Origin: Bolinopsis microptera
Taxonomy: Eukaryota; Ctenophora; Tentaculata; Lobata; Bolinopsidae
Assembly: GCF_026151205.1 (NCBI RefSeq)
Contig: NC_087081.1
Location: 10,293,113-10,357,112 of the forward strand
Length of the DNA stretch: 64,000 bases
Reading direction: 5' to 3'
Position 1 is the stretch's first letter; each line of letters opens with the position of its first letter. Below, in pieces: positions 11,601 to 21,531 of the stretch. The notes under the pieces were generated by a model, which was given only the letters and a program-made list of their open reading frames with translations, was not told the origin of the DNA and did not search any database. Made by a program: the position numbers and the translations under genes.

Positions 11601-14600
11601 AACTTCCTTTCCGTCGGGGTATCTGCCGATTATCATTAACACGGTTGAAATTACGGTTTGAAATATCGTTATGCCATATATGGCATCTTGGAATTGGAGT
11701 TTCATCGAATATTCAACATGCTTAATATATAAATTAAATATATTAAAATAAATAAGGATATTCAAGATAAACTAAATGACGGACATCAACAAATGTACCG
11801 ATGTACGATTGTACGCTAATGATTAAAGTTAAGTTCCTTAAGTAGATATAGCCACAAATCATATAATTATAAATTTCGATTAGATGTTGTACTAACTTCT
11901 CCATTAGGAATTTTTGGAGATCTGCAGACTCTGCTTCCATGACCAAACTTAACACCTTCATAATTTTATATGAGTTTGGTTTGGTGCATTTGTACAGCTC
12001 TTTCATGGGAGTCGCGTCATTTTTACCGTCGCCCAACTGCAAAGTAGAAACATTTAGCACTCTAGTGTTCTTAGACTTAGAGTTAGTTAGTTTACTGGGC
12101 CGCGCTCTATTTATGAACATGATAGCCTGAGGTCCCCAGGTAATTAGTTAGTATGAAATATTTTTATAGACAAGAACTAAATTCTTTCTCCGGTAATCCA
12201 ATTAAGACGTCCGCAACACTCTAATTCAGAACTTCTCCCTCAATATGCTCCCTGCTCCAAAATAAACAAATAACGCGGCATTCCTCTTCCAACAACTATT
12301 TCAGTGACCCGTAGGCTTAAAGTAAACATGAAACATAACACCTATTTAGACCGCAGGAGAAGAAAACAGGCCTAAGTGGCATAAAACTGGAGAATAAAGG
12401 GCGCCAAAGATGGTCACGTAACTATACAGGTCAACGTGGCACTAGAAGGTAGACTTTGAAATATCATTGAATCAGATTCAGAATCAAATTTAAGGAAATG
12501 ATATTATTGTAAGAATTCCTGAAACAAATAATATCATGTAGCTTACGTCATTTTCTACGGCAGTTGAACAAGTTTTTAGGACTATCGCAAATGTCTGGCA
12601 TGACTTCAGACTATGACCCACTTTTGAGAGTTTTATGGATTCTTGATCAAAAATTTGGGGATGCGAACTGGCACCATCAAATCCTGTAAAGATATCAATA
12701 TTAAAACTACAAATGATAATGATAAACCCCGCCAACCAAAGGATACACCGCCATCACCAACAACTCACTGCTGGAATGGAATTTACAGAAAGATCTGAAC
12801 CAGGAATGAATGGAGGACGTACTAGTTACTGTTGTCCAGAAGCGACCCTGCCAAACCAACCTAAAGTAAGTAAACTATACTCATGGAATGCAGCGGAATA
12901 TTAAACACTTAGAATATTGCGATTTGCAAGTATTAACTTATTAACACAAACATACCCTGATTAAATTGCATGTGAAGGATAAGATTGGTGTCTGGAGGCG
13001 TGTCCCTGACACATATCTTGTTAAGCTCGATGAGCTGTTTAATGGTAAGAAGAACCATATGCCGCCGCTTTACAAAAACCCCAACCGGCAATTTTTCTTC
13101 ATTCCCTGTGTCAATGAACCTGTAGAAATAATAAGTGATTATAAGTTAAATGCGATATTGGAATGAAATGTGATATTCAATTCTATGAGACATGCTCATG
13201 ATCATACGAGCAAAGTGCCACAAACTTTATAAACCTTAAATTAGTTTCATGATTACGGAAGGAATAGAATGTGTAGGTATCAAACGGTGTTAATGTTAGA
13301 TGCGGTCGTAAAAACCGATACTTCCTGGGAAAATTAACTTTAAAACATGTACTGTAAATATACTATAAATTGTAAGTTGACAATCGTGCTTCTATTAACC
13401 TGTCCATATGATAGCCTGGCAGGCGCCTCTTCTTTTCTTTGCGGATAACTCTTTCTCCAGGTACATACAACCCGAACTTCTTTGTAAATTTGGAGATGCC
13501 GTTCGAAGTTCGCTTGGTGGCGTTGAGTTGTACCATGTGAGCCTGTATTAAATCATTGTTTGATTTCAGCTGTGACTAAATATGTAATCCGGTTTCTTGA
13601 ATAAAGTGGGGCTCACTCGTACGACGTTCTCACGCTTATATTGAGGCTGCAAAAAGAGGAAAAAAGGCAGCGATCCTTATAACGGGAAGCATATAATCGA
13701 GTTGACAACGGTGGAACAAATACTTACAAGAGTTTCAATCCCGGATGGACCCTTTTTAATATTTTCACTGCAATACTTCTTTTTCAGCTTGAGGAATATC
13801 GTCTTCCTCACAGATCTAGGCGTTTGCTATGTTAAGAATATTGATATAATTAGTAAATTAAGTCAATGATGACATTAAATGATTGGGTAAAGCGTGACAT
13901 TCTCTTTCCTTAGTTATAAAAAAATTGGACCAACCTGAATTATAGAGTTTTGGATTCGGTCAAAACTTTTTGTTATTCGTTTTCTTTGTCCTTCACGAGT
14001 CATTTCAGAAAATTGACACCTTGGGCCACGGGAGACTACTGGATTTACATTTCCCTTCAGATCAAATACAACGTCATCCAAAGGCGGGTAGTTTTTTTTT
14101 TTTCGTTTTTAAATCACTCAGTTTCTTCCGCTAAAAATTAGGTTAACGTTAAACACAGCTCAAATTGGTGTGAGTAAGAGTCAACCACGATCATATAATT
14201 GGAAATTAGTATGCAGTACCTATAACTAACCTACTTGTCTTGTCATGATTTGGAGCAATATGGTAGCAACAGCCTTATAATTATCTGACAAAATTATCTA
14301 ACAAATGTTATGTTATGATTGTGAAAACTTACATACGCCACAATCCTGTTTTTTGCACATCTTGAGACCCTTTTGTGATCGGAATCCAATAACAAGTTCT
14401 CCTGTTCTATAAAGGCATTCATAATGTGAGTCTCCGTAACTTTCACATTGTGTCCAACTTCTTGTTTACATATTTTAATGATCGAGTTCATTCTGCCGTG
14501 AGTTAGAGCTAGGAGAGGTTTACTTATCTTACGCCTCTTCCCACTTCCATTTTTCGGGGTGCTAGCCATCCTATTCCGATTAGAGCTGCTTCCGCCTAAA

Positions 14601-17600
14601 AATGTTCTGTTATATAGGACGAATCGGCCAAAATAATAAAATACCCGGTACCATCCAATAAATCATTGTTAATTCATTAAAATGAATTTGTATTTGTGAA
14701 ACCTGTGAAATAGCGGCCTTGGTCCGTCGGAACTATAGTAAAATGCAGGGTAATTCGGTAATCTGTCGATGGTCACTTAAGGTACAGTTGGTGTTACGGC
14801 ACGGTTAACGCCGAAATAACGGAGACTCAATGCACGGTGTGTTCACGCTAGAGGCACGTTTAAGTTTTAACGCACAATATCAATATGGTTACTTAAGGAA
14901 AGGACATTTAACCGTGCATTTAATTAAGTGACCATCGATAGAATTCCAAATTGCCCTTACCTGATATCGTTTCCTCATCAGAATCAGATGAACTTTCTTC
15001 TCGATATCCATTCTGACCTAGATTCTTCAGAAATACTGGTTCTGGCGTAACATTTGTCTCAGAATTCATTGACTGACCTGATAAAATCACCAAGCTTTTA
15101 TTATTATATATTATTGAAAATTATTAAATAAATAGAGTTTCTACTAGAGTGACCTCGACTGCAAAGCCATTAATAAACCAATCGGCAGTCGGCAACTTTC
15201 CTCTCACCCGGAGTAAGCTGCAACCCTAGGGACTAGAGGATAGCAAGAAGTACAAACGGAACATTATTTTGATTATTGTACACGGCACAGTGGGCTACCA
15301 TGCTAGCATAGGCCTAAAATCGACTTTCTTAAATTTCTTTGAAAATAAGCTTTCCTTATTGTAAAACGCTAGCCCGATTTCATGCAAAAAACCGTAATTA
15401 AAAACTTTGCAAGATGCCAAAATGGCGTCGCGTGAAAAAATAGCATTTTTCACAGTCAAGAAATTTTGCCTTTTTTAGCCAAAAATTGCCTAATATTTAT
15501 TATTTTGGGCTAAAATGCTTGATCAAGGCAGTTTTTAATAATTGAAATACAGTATAGTACTTCAGAATACTCAGCCATCTAAAAAAAAATGTGTGACTTT
15601 AACATTTTCACCTGATTTTTGACCGCGCCTTTTTTATGGCGTGTATTTTAGGCAATTTTTGGGGTATTTAACGACAGAAATCGTTGTTGGTTTGCAATAG
15701 TTCGGTATAATGCATGGTATCATCAGAAAGCTTAGACAATTCCCTATCAGATGCAATAAGAATCACTTTGGGCAGTTTTGGGCAACTCTGTTTACAAAAT
15801 TAAGAAACTCAAAAATTGGGTAAAATTTGCTTCATTTTTAGATAATTTATGAGCTCAATTTTGCTATAAAATTGACATATTTTAGTTATTCTCCATGTTT
15901 GTGGCATTTTTTGCACCCTAGACCAGATGCATATGGATGAAAAATCAAAATATCACAATTATTATAGTTAAAATTGATAAAAATCCAAAAAATCGTGATT
16001 TTAAACGAAATTTTTGAAAATAACAGGAACAATTTTGGTGTTTCAGAAAATTTTGGTCATATAAATAGGCACAACTTTTGTTCTGATCAATATTTTTTCA
16101 TAATTCAAAAAGATTTGAGTTCCTAAGATAGCTGTCCTTCGTTTACAGTTCATAAAAGAGCTTTAAAATTGATTAAACCTCTAAAAAAACAACTTTTCCT
16201 GGGATCAGCCTCCTATTTTTGTACTACAAGATTGCTCAAAATCGGCCCAAAATTTTTTTCTGAGACATTTTCGGCCCTGTAAATGATTGGAATCGTATTT
16301 TTGTACCCAAATTACCTTAGAAACAAAGTTAGGGGCATGTGTGATGGTCTAAAATACCCTATGCTAGCATGACCCCCACTCACAGCCCACTGTGCACGGG
16401 CAATTCATAATCATTGTATTTTCGTTTCGTGTGTGGGACTGTCATGGGACATCTTTCATATCACGTCCGATGAAAGTGGACTCACTACTAGGCTATCCAT
16501 TATCGGTATGAAATCTTTTATCTAGATAAACAGATAAAAATTTAGGTTTTATCTAGATAAAACCGATAAAACCGATAATTTTTCTGCTGAAGGCCAAAGC
16601 CAAAATGTTTTCCAAATTTCACAAAAACTGATTGTCGACTTTTATTACTGTTTACCAGTAATCTTGCTAAAGTACAATTTCCTTTCTTTTGAAAATATTA
16701 GAGCATCAGTTTTCTTCTCCGGGGAACAATAGTGTACCAGTTCTCTTCAAAACAGTAGACCAACGGTTTGTCTTCTCCTAAGAACAGTCGTGTACCAGTT
16801 CTCTTCAAAACAGTAGATCACCGGTTTCCTTCTCCTAAAAACAGTAGTGTACCAGTTCTCTTCAAAACAGTAGACCAAGGGTTTCCTTCTCCTGAGAACA
16901 GTAACGCACTAGTTCTCTTCAAAACAGTAGACCACCGGTTTCCTTCTCCTGAGAACAGTAACGCACTAGTTCTCTTCAAAACAGTAGACCACCGGTTTCC
17001 TTCTCCTGAAAACAGTAGTGCAACAGTTCTCTTCAAAACAGTAGACCACTGGTATCCTTCTCCTGAGAACAGTAATGCACTAGTTCTCTTCAAAACATTA
17101 GACCACCGGTTTCCTTCTCCTGAGAACAGTAACGCACTAGTTCTCTTCAAAACAGTAGACCACCGGTTTCCTTCTCCTGAGAACAGTAGTGCACCAGTTC
17201 TTTTCAAAACAGTAGACCAAGGGTTTCCTTCTCCTGAGAACAGTAACGCACTAGTTCTCTTCAAAACAGTAGACCACCGGTTTCCTTCTCCTGAGAACAG
17301 TAACGCACTAGTTCTCTTCAAAACAGTAGATCACCGGTTTCCTTCTCCTGAGAACAGTAGTGCACCAGTTCTCTTCAAAACATTAGACCACCGGTTTCCT
17401 TCTCCTGAGAACAGTAGTGCACCAGTTCTCTTCAAAACAGTAGACCACCGGTTTCCTTCTCCTGAGAACAGTAGTGCACCAGTTCTCTTCAAAACATTAG
17501 ACCACCGGTTTCCTTCTCCTGAGAACAGTAGTGCACCAGTTCTCTTCAAAACAGTGGACCACCGGTATCCTTCTCTTGAGAACAGTAGTGCAACAAATAC

Positions 17601-18911
17601 CAATTCTCCTCGAAACAGTAAAACATTTAAAGTGATTCAGTGAACCGTTTCCTTATCCTGTGGATAACTTGGAGCAACAGATTCCTTCTCCTGAAGACAA
17701 TGTTTCACGCCTAGAACACTTACGGAATTTAATTGAGTGCCCTGCCGCCTGCCGGTATTTTTGACTCTTGTTAACAGTAACATGCTCGTTCCTGTCTCCA
17801 GAATGGTTCAAGTAAGGTAGAACGCCAGCACCCTAGCCTCAACTTCAAGATAACAATGTCAATAACTTTCTCTAGACTTCTACAGTTCTACAGTTCTACA
17901 GTTCTACAGTTCCATAGGTATACAAATGTAAATAAACCTCTTAAGCTCACATTTAAGTAAACTACCTCTTCTATCATACTATAAAACGTTTGGGACTGTT
18001 TCTTGGATTACTTGGGAAGGCAAAAAACACTAATATTTCTTTAAAATTTTACGGTATTGTGGCAGTTTTTTCGGTAATTTCTAGTGAATTTTTATACCGA
18101 TAAAAATATGTTTTATCTAGATAAACAGATAACCTTTTTTAACGAATTATCGGAGATAATTATCGGTAACGATTATCGGAGTGGATAGCCTACTCACTAC
18201 GAGACTCTATTTGTGAGAGATTTCACGGATTGAGTTGTCACAGTCTGATCGTACTCCATGCTTAGTATTGCCCGTAATGTTCTGACTTGACCGGTCAATT
18301 ACAAATATCTCTATTAATATTATAATCATACCTTTTGAGATAGACTGAAGTATTATATCTCTATATCCAGCTATATCGTCCACGTTAGTTTCGATTTGAT
18401 CTAGTACATTACTTTCATTAAACTCTGTATCGGATTCGGACCCAGTCGACTCTCTTTCAATATCCATTATTTCTTGTATCTCTTGATTCGCTAAACAAAA
18501 GTAGTTTCAGATGTCTAAAAAATCCATAACTAAAGAGCTTTATTAATCAAATTCGATCGAAATTTTAATTAATACTGTAATACATTGTAATTAATGCAAA
18601 TGGCATAAAAGTTAAACGGGCAACGAAATTTTTACGGCTTTTTAATCTAAAGTACCGCACGCTGGTAAGCATTTGCAGTGTAACTGTAATCCACGACCGA
18701 CCTATAAAATATTATTATTAATATTTGTGCCAAAACATATAAATATATTAAAAATAAACTATAAAGCGTGTTCTATTTACACTTCAACATTTTACTCACA
18801 AAGGATGCGTTGGGCAGTCCTACTCTTGTCTCGTAAGGAGTATTTCCTGATCTCCTTGTGAGAATTAGAAGTAGAAGTTTCTTTGGTAGAAGTCATACTC
18901 GCAGACTCCAT
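8663..18911 (-). CDS. RAG1L: RAG1-like (Transib/RAG1 superfamily) protein, 19 exons
   Basis: Exons in transcript order: 18911-18800, 18490-18332, 15077-14961, 14595-14333, 14130-13935, 13826-13728, 13646-13617, 13542-13400, 13119-12956, 12683-12547, 12036-11897, 11622-11433, 11092-10884, 10601-10502, 10261-10192, 9975-9740, 9470-9364, 9161-9035, 8803-8663. All junctions keep phase and give about 912 residues. RAG1 landmarks recalled from vertebrates: GKRRK then LLALT (about 148-161, nonamer-binding-like), LPGYH (366-370), FDG with Asp430 (D600 position), CYHC (C564/C567) with H787/H792 (LHDVLAH), GNHAKKFL (710-717, like GNFARKLM) and MSEEGIE with Glu814 (E962 position). The D708 position reads THAS, giving Ser637. 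There is no RING region; the N-terminus is acidic and Ser-rich. Exon 5 has a 12-base A run (14091-14102 as T) where 11 would keep frame, so it is either broken or holds a sequencing error. A vertebrate-like V(D)J role is not implied. Confidence 0.88.
9545..9705 (+). mobile_element. Decayed SINE 3' fragment in a RAG1L intron
   Basis: The stretch with ctctggtccactcagctaaat, followed by gcgaaatcg and atgaggag, matches in order the body of the SINE at 41158-41405 (cggtccactcagccaaat, gagaaatcggg, atgaggag). Only the 3' half is recognisable. It lies in the intron between exons 16 and 17 of the transcript. Confidence 0.55.
12085..12145. repeat. Fragment of the cctgaggtccccaggta repeat family
   Basis: The segment tactgggccgcgctc, then gaacatgatagcctgaggtc and cccaggtaa, matches the end of the repeat cluster at 49.1-50.4 kb (for example 50355-50430). 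It lies in the RAG1L intron between the exons ending at 12547 and starting at 12036. Confidence 0.6.
14747..14957. mobile_element. MITE-like inverted-repeat element touching a RAG1L splice donor
   Basis: The left end (agggtaattcggtaatctgt...) and the complement of the right end (agggcaatttggaattctat...) match over about 35 bases, including the shared core cgatggtcactta. The right terminus stops at the fourth intron base of RAG1L exon 3 (donor GT at 14960-14959), so part of the donor context comes from the element. No clear target duplication was found. Confidence 0.55.
15286..16394. mobile_element. Non-autonomous Transib/RAG-type transposon with CACAGTG ends
   Basis: The left end reads CACAGTGGGCT inward and the right end reads the same inward on the other strand. 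The direct repeat CACGG flanks both sides (15281-15285 and 16395-16399). A 5-bp target duplication with CAC-starting ends is typical of Transib and ProtoRAG elements; CACAGTG is the consensus RSS heptamer. Both ends then share the block CATGCTAGCATAGG, after 6 bases on the left (15293-15298) and 16 on the right. The 1,109-bp interior is AT-rich with no credible reading frame. It sits in RAG1L intron 2 (15078-18331). A hAT assignment was considered because the sequence CAGTGGG occurs, but 8-bp flanks do not match. Confidence 0.8.
16489..18192. mobile_element. hAT-like non-autonomous element carrying a 57-bp minisatellite, copy 1
   Basis: Perfect 11-bp terminal inverted repeats (TAGGCTATCCA) are flanked by the 8-bp direct repeat CTCACTAC (16481-16488 and 18193-18200), the hAT signature. 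Subterminal TTATCTAGATAA and ACCGATAA motifs lie at both ends. The centre (about 16700-17640) is about 16 copies of a 57-bp unit. As 57 is divisible by three, the array stays open on both strands: frames of 291 and 167 residues begin at non-ATG codons or within repeats. They are best read as a by-product, not genes. A 10-bp repeat (tctacagttc) lies at about 17878-17915. The copy at 27768-29471 has the same length. Confidence 0.92.
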
Positions 18912-20090
18912 TTTTAACTAAAAAGTACAACTTTACAAGCCGGTAACCACATAAATCAACAGTAAAAAGCGGAATATTTGTGGTTGATAAAGTAATGGTG
19001 TTAACAGGGAATAATAGAAACCTGTGGATAATTGTTAAAATACGTGACTCATAAGTCCGAAAATCCAAGAAGGGGTGTTTTAAAACTTCAGACGAATCTG
19101 AACTATTCTATGGACAAGTCTAAGCGGATGGTCTACAAAACGAAAATTATGCTGACTGCATAAGTATGTGGCCCTAAAGAACAAAGAAGAAAGTAGTATA
19201 ATGTAGCATTTATAAATTCGGAAAACGTACTGTAACAATTTAAAGCAATGCGAAAGCTTTTTATGCATTGACGTGCGACCAACATTGGTTGATCAGGCGT
19301 TGATCGCGCTTTGGAATAGTACGCAAAGAAATGACCCTAGATTGAGCTCTGGAAATCTAATTTTTGAGTGGAGCTCTTGTGGAAGAGGTATTGCAAATTA
19401 AGGCTGCCTGGCATGTGGAACTGTGGAAGAGGCAGAAAAGTTTGCGGAGAACATTGGTCCTAGCTGTTTTTTGTTTTATCAAAAATTGTGTTGAATGTGC
19501 GCGGCGTGATCGCGCATTTTAAAAATATTTGTGCAAATATGGCAAAATCATACGTTCGCGTTGTCAATGATAAATTGACGTATAAGGTCTACTTAGTTCG
19601 ACTGACGGCGGGGCGCCAAATTTGTGTGCTAGTTGCAGCGCAGCCACTGTGAGACTGTATAAAATTGGAAATATTAACAGCTCTGTTAATGTACGAATTA
19701 AAAATAATGTATTTGAAAGTCAATGAAACAAGAAATTTCTATGAAACAATAAATTTAATTTTAGCACATTTTACAGAATAAAAAGATGTAAAACAATTCA
19801 TAAAATAAAATGCCCATTCGGTGTATGATTTTTTGTCCTTGACTGCTAGTTTGGTTTTGGAAGGACAGGTAACTAACGGGGTAAGGAATGCGCGTGGTGA
19901 TGATGTTTATGTTGTTATTCCTGATTTGATTTGTTACCTCAATACACAAGGTTTCAAAAAAAGGCGACTAAGCGATCAATATTTATTACTCAAGAAGTAA
20001 CCCAAAAGTAATTCAATTGGAGAACAAAAACTTCACTCACATGCTTTTCTTAACTTTTAGTTGAATTTGCATTGAATGGCTTACATGTCT
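18912..20090. other. Upstream region of the RAG1-like gene
   Basis: The RAG1L start codon is at 18911 with context ttaaaaATGG, so this interval should hold its promoter. I see no coding sequence and no repeat that I can name. Confidence 0.4.
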
Positions 20091-20094
20091 CCCC

Positions 20095-20660
20095 ATTCAA
20101 CAGCTAGGGTATGCTTACAGCAAGCAAGACTTCAGAGATGCTGTTCATCTCTGGTATGGTTGGGACATCCCTAACACCCCAAGATTATGTGATTGTGGAG
20201 CCAAGAATGATCACAATCACATCCTCAATTCAATAGTATGGAACTACTGTCATAATAACGTGAGATACTCAGTTGCTTAGGCTGGTGATCAAGGATGTAA
20301 GGTTTAACTGAATGCTGACAAGTCTAGGCTCGATTTATCAGCAAGAGGAGTGTGGAGCACATTTGAGAGGACTTACCTTGACGTGCGCATTTTCAATCTC
20401 AAATCGCCAACATATCAAGGAAAGACCATGACATAGCTCTACACTGTGCACGAGAATGATAAAAAGAACCAGTACATGAACCGAGTGCTACAATTGGAGA
20501 AAGGGTCATTATAATGAGGAGTGTGCTAGTAGCAGTTAGATGTGTACCCCGGAAGGCAAAGAAGGCATGGACCGCCCCTATATCCAATGTCTCCTTCAAC
20601 CTGATACCTGAGGAGAAGAGCTACGAGGGATAGATGATATCTACTGCTCAGGATTTATGA
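20095..20660 (+). mobile_element. Decayed non-LTR retroelement, 3' end of the polymerase frame
   Basis: Broken plus-strand frames read LGYAYSKQDFRDAVHLWYGW, then a C-x-C-G-A motif and a following His region, then GVWSTFERTYLDVRIFN and NRVLQLEKGSF. This matches the order in the C-terminal cysteine/histidine and ARGFW...FFDVRVFNP...EHGSFTP segment of many animal retroelement polymerases. Several stops and shifts show that it is dead. Confidence 0.65.
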
Positions 20661-20956
20661 TTGCGCTCTGCCAATTGCATCACTCGATTTAATTTATTGT
20701 ATTTGCATTAAATGTCAAAAGACGCTTCGGAATGCTGGTAATTTATTCGCAATAAAAATACTTATTTTTTATGGGACATTATACAATAAAGTCCATGACG
20801 TGATCTTCAAGGGCAACTCTCCTATCTGTTAGAGGTTCCCTGGGGCCTGGAAACGTCAAGGGAACAAGCAGGCCTTTACATAGAGTGGCCTTCATCCTTA
20901 ATCCTGAGGTAGACGACCATCGGGTCAATATTTTATTACCTTAAAAGGTGTATTTG

Positions 20957-21301
20957 TTAGTTGTTACCAAGGGTCGACTGAGGGCAGGATTTGCGGCCGA
21001 GGTCGAGGAAATTTTGCTTTGATAAAACCAAGGCCAAGGACAACCGAGGTTTCATTTTGTTGGCCGAGGCCAAGGAAAAATCACTATTCCTCAGTAAAAC
21101 CGAGGCAGAGGCCGAAGACTCGGTCGACCCTTGCAACTGGGACAATTTCGCCAAGGCCGAGGAATAGCAACTTAATTTTTAACCGAGGCCAAGGCAAAGC
21201 AAGGAATTGTCCTCCTGACCAAGGCCAAGGCCAAGGAAAAATCGCTATTCCTCGGTAAAGCCGACGCCGTGACCAAGGACTCGGTCGTCCCTTGGTTGTT
21301 A
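20957..21301. mobile_element. GAGGCCAAGG-rich inverted-repeat element upstream of AP2A
   Basis: The ends resemble an imperfect inverted repeat (gttaccaagggtcgac at the left; the right reads as gtaacaaccaagggacgac on the other strand). The inside is built from variants of aaggccgagg and aaaatcnctattcctc. It ends about 230 bases before the AP2A start codon, so it lies in or near that gene's promoter. Confidence 0.55.
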
Positions 21302-21531
21302 CTTACTGATACGTAGAGTAAAAGGTCGGATAACAGCCCAAATAGTACTCTAATGGGAAGTGCTCACTGAGCACCTTAGCCTTGCAGGACATTTGGTCTT
21401 GACTGGTGTGATTTGATACTTCATTGGTGCTGAATGAGGGCTCTCCTTTTTTACTCACAAACAGTTTGAGAACGTTATTTATCGTTGTAACATGACATCT
21501 GAGTAACATAAAATATTCTCTAGCCAGAACC

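Noticed and set aside
15286-16394. hAT assignment for the CACAGTG element
   Set aside because: The ends contain CAGTGGG, but 8-bp flanks do not match while a perfect 5-bp repeat does.
16768-17643. 291-residue protein in the hAT-like element (and its twin at 28047-28922)
   Set aside because: It starts at TTG, consists only of the 57-bp minisatellite unit, and the reverse strand is equally open.
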